Positions 30,093 through 40,077 of a stretch of 64,000 nt of DNA are shown here, piece after piece. The notes under the pieces are model-generated. The model saw only the letters and a program-made list of their open reading frames with translations, was not told the DNA's origin and ran no database searches. Made by a program: the position numbers and the translations under genes. Source of the stretch: Bacteroidales bacterium (GTDB taxonomy: Bacteria; Bacteroidota; Bacteroidia; Bacteroidales; JAGONC01); NCBI GenBank assembly GCA_028716265.1, contig JAQUQD010000004.1:1-64000 (forward strand). Reading direction: 5' to 3'. How positions within the stretch are numbered: position 1 is the first letter of the stretch; every line of letters starts with the position of its first letter.

Positions 30093-30230
30093 CAGCCCCG
30101 TCCTATTGATGAATCCCCGGCACTTGCACTAGATTTCTGTTCCGGACCCGATCCATGGAGATACCCCGGAATTCATACCAGTAAATATCCTGAATACCAA
30201 TAACAAAAGAATCGCGTTGAAGACTGGCGG

Positions 30231-30261
30231 TTGAAAATGTGAAAAAAAAATACTACCTTTG
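30231..30261 (+). promoter_or_regulatory. Putative Bacteroidota-type promoter (TTG - 20 nt - TACCTTTG)
   Basis: TTG 30231-30233, 20-nt spacer, TACCTTTG 30254-30261, 26 nt before start of glycogen synthase-like CDS. Confidence 0.6.
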
Positions 30262-30287
30262 CAAACCCTTCGTAACACCTCCGGCCT

Positions 30288-31112
30288 ATGGAAAAAATTA
30301 AAGTTTTATTTGTTAATCAGGAGATTACACCTTATCTCAAAGAAAGTCACATGGGTAAGGTAGGGCGGTACTTGCCCCAGGGTATCCAGGAAAAGGGAAA
30401 AGAGATCCGCACGTTCATGCCCCGGTACGGGAACATCAACGAAAGGCGGAACCAACTGCACGAAGTGATCCGGCTTTCAGGAATGAACCTCATCATTGAC
30501 GACACCGATCACCCCCTGATCATTAAGGTTGCCTCGATCCAATCTGCGCGTATGCAGATCTATTTCATCGACAATGAGGATTATTTTCAGCGAAAAGCGA
30601 TGTTTACGGATAAGGACGGCGGATTTTTTGAAGATAACGACGAAAGGGCCATCTTTTATTCCCGCGGAGTCCTGGAAACCGTTAAAAAACTGGGATGGAG
30701 TCCCGATATCGTGCATTGCCACGGGTGGATAACCAGCCTGATCCCCCTCTATATCAAGCGTGCCTTCCGCGAGAACCCGCTCTTCAGTGAAACGCGTGTC
30801 ATATACTCGATTTACAACGATGACTTCCCTGGATTCTTTAAAAAAGACTTTCATAAAAAACTGAAAATGGATGGGATCACCAGCGAGGATCTGAAGCTTT
30901 ACAAAGAACCCAACTTTCTCAATGTTACTAAGGGGGCCATTCACTATTCGGATGCCGTGATTCTGGGAAGCGAAAAAATGAATCCCGAAATTCTTGAACA
31001 CCTGTCCTCCGTCAGCAAACCCTTTCTGAATTACATACCCCTGGATCAGTGTGTCGACGCCTATTCTGATTTCTATGACAGGGTTCTTTCCAATGGGCTC
31101 ATTGATAGGTAA
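30288..31112 (+). CDS. Glycogen/starch synthase-like protein (GT5 N-terminal domain only)
   Basis: 'MEKIKVLFVNQEITPYLKESHMGKVGRYLPQGIQEKGKEIRTFMPRYGNINERRNQLHEV', 'PDIVHCHGWITSLIPLYIK'; 274 aa, about half of a full GlgA. Confidence 0.82.
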   Translation: MEKIKVLFVNQEITPYLKESHMGKVGRYLPQGIQEKGKEIRTFMPRYGNINERRNQLHEVIRLSGMNLIIDDTDHPLIIKVASIQSARMQIYFIDNEDYFQRKAMFTDKDGGFFEDNDERAIFYSRGVLETVKKLGWSPDIVHCHGWITSLIPLYIKRAFRENPLFSETRVIYSIYNDDFPGFFKKDFHKKLKMDGITSEDLKLYKEPNFLNVTKGAIHYSDAVILGSEKMNPEILEHLSSVSKPFLNYIPLDQCVDAYSDFYDRVLSNGLIDR

Positions 31113-31150
31113 AATAATCCGGCGAATTTTTCGTTTTGGAACAGAATCCC

Positions 31151-32473
31151 ATGAACGTAAAAACCGTTAATTCCTTTTTTATACTGATCGCGGCAGGTAT
31201 CCTCCTGCTGTCGTCATTTTTTCTCTCCTGTAAGAAAGATCCTCAGACCCTTGGTTATGATCTGGTTGAAAACAATCCCCTGGAGGTGGTTTTCTGTGAT
31301 ACGGTCACTGTGGTGGCTTACTCCGAGGTGGAAGATTCGGTCCGTACTGACGAAACCACGTACAGCCTGCTGGGTTCCCTCTATGATCCGGTGTTCGGGA
31401 AAACCTCTGCCTCCGTCTTCACGCAGATCAGCCTATCGTCGACAAATCCTGATTTCGGAACCAATCCGCAGTGTGATTCTCTGGTCTTCTCCCTTCAGTA
31501 TACGGGTTATTACGGTGACACCACGACCGTTCAGACCATCCGTCTGTACGAGATAACGGAGTCGCTCTTTCTTGACTCGACCTATTACTCTTCTCATATG
31601 GTTGCTTACGACGCCGTTGAGCTGGCGTCCTACACATTCGCACCTCACCCTAACGACTCGGTGCTCATCGATACCACCTATTACGAGCCCCACCTGCGGT
31701 TCACCATGCCTCCCGCCCTGGGCAACAAGATTCTGACGGCACCTTCGACAGCGCTGGACAGCATCAGTTCCTTCAAGGAATATTTCAAAGGGCTGGCCAT
31801 CCTGCCCGACGATGTTGCCACCGGTCCCGGAATGGGTTCCCTGCTCTATTTTAACTTTTATGCCAATATTTCCCGCATCAACCTGTACTATCATAACGAC
31901 GAAAAGGATTCCCTGTCGTACCGGATCGCCCTGAACGCGACGTCAAATGCCCGTTTTGTGCATTTTGACCACTACGGATACCAGCAGGCGGATGATCTTT
32001 TCCGCCAACAGATCCTTCTGGGCGACACCGCCCTCGGCAACAGCCTCTTATACCTTCAGTCGACTTCCGGTGTAAAGACCAGGATCGAATTCCCTTACCT
32101 GATGAACCTGGTAGGGGATAACAACATTGCTATCAATGAAGCGCAACTGATTGTTTACAATCAGGATCCGCAAAGCGTTTATCCTCCTCCCCAGGAGCTG
32201 GCGCTATACGGGACCAACGACAGTACCCTCTTTTACCTGCCCGACCAGTCGGAAGATGCGGATTATTTTGACGGAAAATACAACGAGCCCCGCTACCGGT
32301 TCAGGATCAGCCGTTATATCCAGGAGACACTCCTTGGAGATCAAAGCAACATCGGCCTGTACCTCTTTACCACGGGTGCCTCCATCAACGCCAACAGGGT
32401 GGTCTTGTATGGCACCGGTACCTCCGGAAACAGAATGAAATTACGGCTTATTTATACCAGACCCAATATTTGA
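31151..32473 (+). CDS. DUF4270 domain-containing lipoprotein
   Basis: 'SSFFLSCKKDPQTLGYDLVENNPLEVVFCDTVTVVAYSEVEDSVRTDETTYSLLGSLYDPVFGKTSASVFTQISL' matches the DUF4270 N-terminal pattern. Confidence 0.85.
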   Translation: MNVKTVNSFFILIAAGILLLSSFFLSCKKDPQTLGYDLVENNPLEVVFCDTVTVVAYSEVEDSVRTDETTYSLLGSLYDPVFGKTSASVFTQISLSSTNPDFGTNPQCDSLVFSLQYTGYYGDTTTVQTIRLYEITESLFLDSTYYSSHMVAYDAVELASYTFAPHPNDSVLIDTTYYEPHLRFTMPPALGNKILTAPSTALDSISSFKEYFKGLAILPDDVATGPGMGSLLYFNFYANISRINLYYHNDEKDSLSYRIALNATSNARFVHFDHYGYQQADDLFRQQILLGDTALGNSLLYLQSTSGVKTRIEFPYLMNLVGDNNIAINEAQLIVYNQDPQSVYPPPQELALYGTNDSTLFYLPDQSEDADYFDGKYNEPRYRFRISRYIQETLLGDQSNIGLYLFTTGASINANRVVLYGTGTSGNRMKLRLIYTRPNI

Positions 32474-32504
32474 TCTAGGATATAACACCTAAACGCTCAT
32501 CATC

Positions 32505-34343
32505 ATGTGTGGCATAGTAGCCTATCTGGGGCATCGGCAAGCCTATCCGATCCTTATCAACGGCCTTCGGAGACTCGAATACCGGGGGTACGACAGTGCA
32601 GGGATCGCCATTATCAATGAAACCATCCATCTTTACAAAAACCAGGGGAAAGTCTCTGACCTGGTCAAACGGATAAAGAACCTTCCCGTGCCAGGTACCG
32701 TTGGAATTGCCCATACCCGCTGGGCAACGCACGGCGCCCCCAACGACGTGAACGCCCATCCGCACTTCTCGCAATCTGGCAATCTGGCCATCATCCACAA
32801 CGGGATCATTGAGAACTATGCCAGCCTGAAAAAGATCCTTCTGGAGAGAGGCTGCCGGTTTCGCAGCGAAACCGACTCCGAGGTCCTGGTACAACTGATC
32901 GAAGATATTCTCAACAATGGGCAGGTTAGTCTTGTAGAGGCAGTACAACAGGCTCTCAATCAGGTTATTGGCGCCTACGCGATCGTGGTGCTCTCTAGGA
33001 ATGAACCCGACATGCTGGTGGCCGCCCGCAAAAGTAGTCCGCTGGTCATCGGTATTGGGGAAGGGGAGTTTTTTCTTGCTTCCGATGCAACTCCTATCGT
33101 GGAATACACTAAGGATGTCGTGTATCTGAACGACGAAGAGATCGCCATCATCAAAAGAAATGAGGATCTGAAGATCAAGACCATCAAGAACGCCGACAAG
33201 ATCCCCTACATACAGAAGCTCGAAATGAACCTGAGTGCGCTTGAAAAAGGAGGTTTTGCCCATTTCATGCTCAAAGAGATATTTGAGCAGCCGGCTTCGG
33301 TCAGGGACAGTATGAGGGGGCGTCTGGACACGGAAAAGGGGATCATCTCCCTTGGCGGGATCCGGGATTATCTTCGAAAACTTATCCAAGCCGACCGGAT
33401 CATCATCGTAGGATGTGGAACATCGTGGCATGCCGGATTGGTCGGAGAGTACCTGATCGAAGAGCTGGCACGTATTCCCGTTGAAGTGGAATATGCCTCT
33501 GAATTCCGTTACCGCAACCCGATCCTTTCCGAAAAAGACATTGTCATTGCCATCTCTCAGTCGGGTGAAACGGCCGATACGCTGGCGGCGATCCAGCTGG
33601 CCAAATCCAAAGAGGCCACCATTCTTGGGATTTGCAATGTGGTCGGCTCCACCATTGCACGTGAAAGTCATGCCGGGTCGTACACCCATGCCGGTCCCGA
33701 GATCGGGGTGGCATCCACAAAAGCTTTTACTGCACAGGTCACGGTCCTTACCCTGCTGGCCCTTGAAATAGCCAAGGCCAAGGGAACGATCACCCAGTCC
33801 CGGTTCTTTCAGATCATCCGGGAGCTTGACAGGATCCCTGAAAAGATTGAAAAGGTGCTCGAAACGAACGGAAAGATCCTTGAGATTGCCCGCAATTACA
33901 GCCATGTGCGCAATTTTCTGTATCTGGGACGAGGGTATAACTTTCCCGTGGCCCTCGAAGGTGCACTCAAACTGAAAGAGATATCATACATCCATGCAGA
34001 AGGATACCCCGCCGCGGAAATGAAACACGGTCCCATCGCCCTGATCGACGAAGAGATGCCCTGTGTGGTCATTGCCACCAACAAAGGCACCTATGAAAAA
34101 GTCGTCTCCAACATCATGGAGATCAAGTCCCGCAAAGGAGAGATCATTGCTATCGTGACAAAGGGTGACAGGCGCGTAAGGGAACAGGCAAATTATGTGA
34201 TCGAGATCCCGGAAACGGAAGAACTGCTGGTCCCGCTGCTGGCGACCATCCCCCTTCAGTTGCTTTCGTACCACATCGCCATCCTGCGCGGGTGCGACGT
34301 GGATCAGCCGCGAAATCTTGCTAAGTCTGTCACAGTGGAATAG
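32505..34343 (+). CDS. glmS: Glutamine--fructose-6-phosphate aminotransferase (isomerizing)
   Basis: 'MCGIVAYLGHRQAYPILINGLRRLEYRGYDSAGIAI', SIS domains, C-terminal 'DVDQPRNLAKSVTVE'. Confidence 0.98.
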   Translation: MCGIVAYLGHRQAYPILINGLRRLEYRGYDSAGIAIINETIHLYKNQGKVSDLVKRIKNLPVPGTVGIAHTRWATHGAPNDVNAHPHFSQSGNLAIIHNGIIENYASLKKILLERGCRFRSETDSEVLVQLIEDILNNGQVSLVEAVQQALNQVIGAYAIVVLSRNEPDMLVAARKSSPLVIGIGEGEFFLASDATPIVEYTKDVVYLNDEEIAIIKRNEDLKIKTIKNADKIPYIQKLEMNLSALEKGGFAHFMLKEIFEQPASVRDSMRGRLDTEKGIISLGGIRDYLRKLIQADRIIIVGCGTSWHAGLVGEYLIEELARIPVEVEYASEFRYRNPILSEKDIVIAISQSGETADTLAAIQLAKSKEATILGICNVVGSTIARESHAGSYTHAGPEIGVASTKAFTAQVTVLTLLALEIAKAKGTITQSRFFQIIRELDRIPEKIEKVLETNGKILEIARNYSHVRNFLYLGRGYNFPVALEGALKLKEISYIHAEGYPAAEMKHGPIALIDEEMPCVVIATNKGTYEKVVSNIMEIKSRKGEIIAIVTKGDRRVREQANYVIEIPETEELLVPLLATIPLQLLSYHIAILRGCDVDQPRNLAKSVTVE

Positions 34344-34398
34344 TTGATGGTCGAATTCCAGACAAATCCCACCCCTGGGGGGTGTTTCCGCCGACTGG

Positions 34399-34974
34399 CT
34401 ACAGCCTGCTGGCAACAGCCCCCCAATCAACGATCTTCCAGAAATCGGCAATATAATCCGGTCGCCGGTTCTGTTTGTCAAGATAGTAGGCGTGTTCCCA
34501 AACATCACAGGTGAGGAGGGGTGTCAGTCCATGCCTGAGCGGATTGCCCGCATTGCTTTCCTGAACGATGGTAAGTGAACCGTCGGGATGCATGACCAGC
34601 CAGGCCCATCCGGAACCGAACAGGGTGGCCGAAGCCTGGGTGAACTTCTGTTTGAACTCGTCCAGCGACCCGAATGAGGTTTCCAGCTGCTTCAGCAAAG
34701 CGGCGGAAGGCCTCTGATCCACTTTCGGCGACAGACAGTTCCAGTAAAAGGTATGGTTCCATACCTGGGCGCCGTTGTTGAAAATCCCTCCTTCGGCCTT
34801 TTTCACAATTTCTTCCAGGGAGCTGTTCTCAAACGGGGTTCCCGGGATCAGCCTGTTCAGATTGTCCACATAGGCGCGGTGGTGCTTGCCGTAATGGAAC
34901 TCCAGGGTTTGCTTCGAAATGAACGGCTCCAGGGCGTTCATTTCGTAGGGTAATTTCGGTAATTCAAAAGCCAT
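34399..34974 (-). CDS. Superoxide dismutase (Fe/Mn family)
   Basis: 'MAFELPKLPYEMNALEPFISKQTLEFHYGKHHRAYVDNLNRLI', 'VWNHTFYW', 'LLTCDVWEHAYYLDKQNRRPDYIADFW'. Confidence 0.97.
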   Translation of the reverse strand: MAFELPKLPYEMNALEPFISKQTLEFHYGKHHRAYVDNLNRLIPGTPFENSSLEEIVKKAEGGIFNNGAQVWNHTFYWNCLSPKVDQRPSAALLKQLETSFGSLDEFKQKFTQASATLFGSGWAWLVMHPDGSLTIVQESNAGNPLRHGLTPLLTCDVWEHAYYLDKQNRRPDYIADFWKIVDWGAVASRL

Positions 34975-34987
34975 GATATACAATTTT

Positions 34988-36655
34988 TTAATTTGGTATT
35001 TTCCTCAATGTGTCAACCGCTTTCAGAAAGATTTTATCATCCTCGTTCAGGATGGGATAAAACGCTTCGTCGTCAAATAAATTCCTGCCGATGTATGCCT
35101 TAAGCAACCGTGCGATCATATCACGCGTCGATCTCAGATCGCGGTCGTTCCGCCGGACACCCTTGGCCTCGCTGTAGGTGATCAGCTGGTTGAACAGTGT
35201 GTCTTCAACGGTAAACCGTTCAATGAATCCGGTAGCGTCAACATAGGTCTTTGACAGTTTCTCGCGGTTCTTATCTGCGAAATCGTAAGCGAACTGGTAG
35301 ATCAGCCCTTTGTTGATCAGCTGGTTATAATAGGAATAATACTGTCCTGTATCGATGGGGACGTAAACATCAGGCATGATTCCGCCGCCGCCGTAAACCA
35401 CTTTACCACGGGGCGTAATGAATTTGAGTGAGTCGGGAAACCGGATACTATCCTGATTGTTCAGTTCGCCGATTTTCAGTCGAAGCAGGAGATCGTCGTA
35501 ATATGCTTCTTCGCCGTTGTTATACGGCCGCTGAATGCATCTTCCCGTTGGGGTGAAATAGCGTGCAACCGTCAGTCTGACAGCGGATCCGTCGTCAAGT
35601 TCGATCTGTTGCTGCACCAGTCCCTTTCCAAACGATCTGCGTCCGATGATGATTCCCCTGTCGTTATCCTGAATGGCACCGGCAAGGATTTCACTGGCAG
35701 AGGCGGAGCCCTCATCGATCAGGATAGCCAGTGCCTGGTCTTCAAACTTTCCCGACTGGGTCGCATAGGCATATTGTCGGGGACGGTTGTTTCCTTCCGT
35801 GTACACGATCAGCTTTTCGTTGCCCAGAAACTCGTCGGCCAGCTTGACGGCAGATTCCAGGTATCCCCCCACATTGCCGCGAAGGTCAAGGATGAGGCGG
35901 GTACTGCCCTGGTCCTTGAGTTTTTGCAGTGCATCGTCGAGTTCTTCGGGGGTGGTGAGTGAAAATTTGCTGACCTTGATATAGCCGATCGAATCATCCG
36001 CCATGTAGGAAATATCCACGCTGTACAGGGGAATGATATCCCGTGTGATGACAAAATCCACCGTTTCTGCGAAATCCGGCCGGTACACTGTAACTTTTAC
36101 CCGGGTACCTCTGGGCCCTTTGAGTTTCTTTACCACCTGCTGGTTGTCCAACTTGAATCCGGTTACGATCGTATCGTTGATCTTTATGATGCGGTCTCCG
36201 TTCCGGAGCCCGATCTTTTCCGAAGGTCCCCCGGGGATCACCTGGATCACATTGATCGTATCGTCCACGACGCGGAATTCGATCCCGATCCCTTCAAAGT
36301 TGCCAAGCAACGATTCATTCGCATCTTGCAGCATTTCCGCACTCATATACTGGGAATGGGGATCCAGTTCGTCCAGCATGCCTTTGATGGCATCTTCCCT
36401 TATTTTATCACCCGAAACGGAATCAACATAATCCTGTTCGATAAAACGAAGCACCTCCATCACCTTGTCGTTCCGGAAAACAGGGATCACAATCCGCTCG
36501 TCGCTCCGGTTCAGGTACCTGACAAGCTGAGTGCCGGCATAAATGCCTATGATCAGTACCAGCAGGATCAGCAGTGGCATACTGATCTGCAGTCCCCTTG
36601 GCCGTTCATTCCCTGATTTTGATTCCATCATATTTTGTTTCGATGCCATTTTCAT
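34988..36655 (-). CDS. S41 family C-terminal processing peptidase (CtpA-like, PDZ domain)
   Basis: PDZ '[25 protein letters not shown]', '[24 protein letters not shown]', '[40 protein letters not shown]'-type region. Start uncertain (36706-36628); later Met codons reduce overlap with upstream gene. Confidence 0.93.
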   Translation of the reverse strand: [555 protein letters not shown]

Positions 36656-38153
36656 ACGAAATAACAATAAAAAGTGTTCCGTCGGGATCATACTTGACCC
36701 AATCACCTTCTTTCAATCCCATGATATACCTTCCTTCTTCCCTGAGCTTTCCGTTTCCCCAGTAATAAACGTGCTTCCCGTTCGGGTTGTCATCAATGAA
36801 GTCTCCAGTGAAACGAAGCTGCCCGTCCTGATAATAGGAAGACCATGTTCCGTTTCGAAGGCCATTGCGGTAGATGCCCTCTTCAAGACAGCCATCGATG
36901 TTGTAGAACCACTTTCCCTCTTCGTTTCCCTCGATGAATTCTCCAGAGGTGACGATGCTCCCGTTTTCATCATACTCCAACGACAGGCCGTCAGCCGATC
37001 CGTTCAGGTAGTTCTCTTCACGGTGCAGCAGTCCGGAAGGGTAATACCACTTCCATAAACCCTCCGTAAGGCCCTCGGTGTTGTAATAGCCCTCCTGTTC
37101 AAGGGTACCGTCAGGATAGTAATATTTCCATCCACCCACCTTTTTGCCTTTGTCGTATTTTCCTTCTGCTTTCAGCTGTCCATCGTAATAATACTCTTTC
37201 CAGGGCCCCTGCTTGATCCCCTCTTCGGTCATGATTCCCTGTCCTGTCATTTTTCCTTCTCTGAACGTAAATGCCATGAGGATCCTTCCGTCTTCCGAAT
37301 ATTCCCTTCGTATCCCTTCAGGAACTCCGTCCTTGAAGCTGGCCACGGTTTTGATCTTTCCGCTGGGATAATAGTCGGTCCTGACATCGAGCTCCACCAG
37401 TTCAGCCACGTTTTCCTGAAGGGTATCATCAATGTATTTCTCAACCACCACTAGGTTTCCATTCCTGTCATACTGCTTGAAATACCCATTCTTCATATCA
37501 TCCCTGTATGCACCTTCCATCCGGATGTACCCATTGTCATAGAAATAGACCCATCTTCCCTGCTTCAGGTTGTTACGGTCCCTGCGATTGATCCTGTCGC
37601 GATTGACAATAAATCCTCTCTTGTACTCGATCATGGTGATGATGGTCCCGTCGTGATCATATTCATACGCCATGCCGTCTTCGATGCCGTTGACAAAAGG
37701 CACCTTCATCCTGAGGTTCCCATCCGGGTAAAAATAAAGCGTGTTACCCTGCTTGATGTCATTGGCAAAATTTTCTTCGACGATTTCATTCTCCATGTAA
37801 GAGCGTCGGATGCCATTCTTTTTATCGTTCTTGTAGGTAATCTCCAGCATCAGTCTGGCATTTTCATCGTAAAATTTCCAAACGCTGTCCAGCATGAAGT
37901 CTTTCCGGTTGCCTTCCGATTTCAGGATTCCGTTCTCATAATAGGTCTTCCAGTATCCGTCAGGCTTTCCGCCGACCATGGTCCCCTCGCTTGAGATCTG
38001 CCCGTTTTCGTAATAGAAGGTGTTGTATCCGTCGGGGATGACCTTGTTTTGCTGGGCATGAACAACACAGGCCACCACCATGAAAAGGGAGGAAAATAAA
38101 TAGTTCACACACTGTGATTTCCAGGCAGAATACCGGGTTTTTCGACGTTCCAT
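36606..38153 (-). CDS. YwqK-family / MORN-like repeat protein (exported)
   Basis: Many ~23-aa repeats such as 'GKKVGGWKYYYPDGTLEQEGYYNTEGLTEGLWKWYYPSGLLHREENYLNGSADGLSLEYDENG'. Confidence 0.85.
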   Translation of the reverse strand: MERRKTRYSAWKSQCVNYLFSSLFMVVACVVHAQQNKVIPDGYNTFYYENGQISSEGTMVGGKPDGYWKTYYENGILKSEGNRKDFMLDSVWKFYDENARLMLEITYKNDKKNGIRRSYMENEIVEENFANDIKQGNTLYFYPDGNLRMKVPFVNGIEDGMAYEYDHDGTIITMIEYKRGFIVNRDRINRRDRNNLKQGRWVYFYDNGYIRMEGAYRDDMKNGYFKQYDRNGNLVVVEKYIDDTLQENVAELVELDVRTDYYPSGKIKTVASFKDGVPEGIRREYSEDGRILMAFTFREGKMTGQGIMTEEGIKQGPWKEYYYDGQLKAEGKYDKGKKVGGWKYYYPDGTLEQEGYYNTEGLTEGLWKWYYPSGLLHREENYLNGSADGLSLEYDENGSIVTSGEFIEGNEEGKWFYNIDGCLEEGIYRNGLRNGTWSSYYQDGQLRFTGDFIDDNPNGKHVYYWGNGKLREEGRYIMGLKEGDWVKYDPDGTLFIVISYENGIETKYDGIKIRE

Positions 38154-38170
38154 GGAATGATATTTTTCTG

Positions 38171-39103
38171 TCAGGACAGTTCAAGCATACGTTCGATGGG
38201 CTTTTTAGCCTTAAGAATCAGGTCACCTGACAATTTGATTTCAGGCTTTTCGTTTTTAAGGCATAAATATAGCTTTTCTACGGTATTCAGTTTCATATAG
38301 GGGCAATCATTACATGCGCAGGTCTGATCCGAGGGAACGACAAAAAACTCCTTGTCAGGTGAAGCTTTTTTCATTGGATGCAGTATTCCTGTTTCAGTAG
38401 CCACTATATATTTCCGGGAGCTGTCCCTGATGGTAAACTTCAGCAGGGCGGTAGTGGATCCAATGAAATCGGCCAGTGCCAGTATCTGGGCTTTGCATTC
38501 AGGATGAGCGATCAGTTTTGCATCCGGGTGCTCCGATTTCAGCCGGATTATCTGTTCAACCGAAAGAATATCATGTACTTCGCAGGTTCCGTTCCAAAGA
38601 ACCATGTTTCTTCCCGTGACTTGGTTCACGTACCCGCCCAGGTTCTTATCCGGGGCAAAAATGATGGGCTGATCTTCAGGAAAGGAGTTGACGATCTGAA
38701 CCGCATTGCTTGACGTGCATATCACATCCGACATGGCCTTTATGGCAGCAGAACAATTGATATAGGAAATGACCACATGATCAGGATATTTTTCTTTGAA
38801 TGCAGCGAATTCCTGCGGTGGACAGGAATCGGCCAGTGAACACCCGGCTTTCATGTCTGGTAGAAGCACTTTACTGTCTGGACTTAATATTTTTGCAGTC
38901 TCGGCCATAAAATGAACGCCGGCAAACACGATGATACCGGCCCTGACACGGGCTGCCTGCTGGGATAGTCCAAGACTGTCGCCAACCACATCAGCCAGAT
39001 CCTGTATTTCAGGTACCTGATAATAGTGGGCCAGCAGGATGGCATTTTTTTCTTGCTTCAGGCGTTTTATCTCTTCAATCAGCTTTTGATGATCCTTTTT
39101 CAT
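38171..39103 (-). CDS. nadA: Quinolinate synthase
   Basis: '[31 protein letters not shown]', '[18 protein letters not shown]', '[24 protein letters not shown]', '[13 protein letters not shown]'. Confidence 0.97.
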   Translation of the reverse strand: MKKDHQKLIEEIKRLKQEKNAILLAHYYQVPEIQDLADVVGDSLGLSQQAARVRAGIIVFAGVHFMAETAKILSPDSKVLLPDMKAGCSLADSCPPQEFAAFKEKYPDHVVISYINCSAAIKAMSDVICTSSNAVQIVNSFPEDQPIIFAPDKNLGGYVNQVTGRNMVLWNGTCEVHDILSVEQIIRLKSEHPDAKLIAHPECKAQILALADFIGSTTALLKFTIRDSSRKYIVATETGILHPMKKASPDKEFFVVPSDQTCACNDCPYMKLNTVEKLYLCLKNEKPEIKLSGDLILKAKKPIERMLELS

Positions 39104-39627
39104 TTCTTTGCTTTTCTTCCTATGAACAGCACGAATTAATAAATAATTTTAATAAAAAATAGTATATATTATTAATAGCTGTTCATAGTGTTTAAAAAAT
39201 GCAGTCATTCTTCTTGGTATTTTCAATATTAAGGAACGGCTAACAGAATTCATGAATATACAAACAGTTACTTGTATGATTATACAGATGATGGCCGGTT
39301 ATCAACAGGGTGTTTATAACCTTCAGTGTTAATAAAAAAATCATGTTCTATCGGTTTTTTCTGTTTATAAAAAGTTCACATTATTTGATAAAATGTCGGT
39401 TATTTTTATGGATCGCTATGCATGACCGATTTCATGTTTTTATAAATAGTTGATAACAAAATTAAACAGTTATTAACAATGAATTGTTTAAATGTTTTAA
39501 AAAATTGATCTTTAGTTAAATAGATAAAAAACAGAACGGCATGCAACCGGTTATGAAGGTCCAAAATTAAGATGTTCCGGTGTACATCACCGGGTATGAG
39601 TTATTTTTGTGAAAGTAAACACCAATT
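39104..39627. other. Candidate chromosomal replication origin region (oriC-like)
   Basis: AT-rich intergenic region; TTAT(C/T)AACA DnaA-box-like motifs at 39299-39307 (+), 39327-39335 (-), 39470-39478 (+), and TTATCAACT at 39448-39456 (-); AT-rich (~94%) core inside an 11-bp perfect inverted repeat; gene polarity diverges here; parS sites 6-8 kb away. Confidence 0.5.
39120..39188. repeat. Inverted repeat CTATGAACAGC...GCTGTTCATAG flanking a 47-nt ~94% AT segment
   Basis: Arms at 39120-39130 and 39178-39188 are perfect reverse complements; ATTAATAA/TTATTAAT extends pairing inside. Confidence 0.9.
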
Positions 39628-40065
39628 ATGAAAACAATTGCCATTGGATGTGATCATGCGGGGTTTGAACTCAAGGAATATTTAAAGGAACGCCTTTTAT
39701 CCCATGGTTATCTGGTGAAGGATTTCGGGACAAACAGCATCGAAAGCGTTGATTATCCCGATATCATTCATCCGCTGGCGGCAGCCGTCGATAAGCACCT
39801 TTTTGAAACAGCGGTCATCATATGCGGTACAGGGCTAGGGGCAAGCATGGTTGCCAACAAATATCCCGGTGTGCGGGCAGCATTATGCTGGTTACCGGAA
39901 ATTGCATTGCTGGCGCGAAAACACAACAATGCCAATGTGCTTGCTCTTCCGGGAAGATTTATCAGTCCGGATGTGGCCTGGAAGGTGGTGATGGCATTTC
40001 TTTCCACTTCTTTTGAAGGCGGCCGTCATGAACGCCGGGTAAATAAAATATCACCGATCCTGTAA
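39628..40065 (+). CDS. rpiB: Ribose 5-phosphate isomerase B
   Basis: 'MKTIAIGCDHAGFELKEYLKERL', 'VDYPDIIHPLAAAV', 'VIICGTGLGASMVANKYPGVRAALCW', 'NNANVLALPGRFISPD'. Confidence 0.96.
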   Translation: MKTIAIGCDHAGFELKEYLKERLLSHGYLVKDFGTNSIESVDYPDIIHPLAAAVDKHLFETAVIICGTGLGASMVANKYPGVRAALCWLPEIALLARKHNNANVLALPGRFISPDVAWKVVMAFLSTSFEGGRHERRVNKISPIL

Positions 40066-40077
40066 CCACTCATCATC

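Noticed and set aside
32475-33905. 476-aa minus-strand ORF opposite glmS
   Set aside because: Long but antisense to unmistakable GlmS; typical codon-bias shadow.
34370-34384. CACCCC-TGG-GGGGTG hairpin as a glmS/sodB terminator
   Set aside because: Short stem and loop with no proper T-tract on either strand; too weak to call.
36606-38153. Toxin-antitoxin system based on YwqK similarity
   Set aside because: No small toxin-like ORF adjacent; flanked by nadA and an S41 protease. The family label alone is not evidence.
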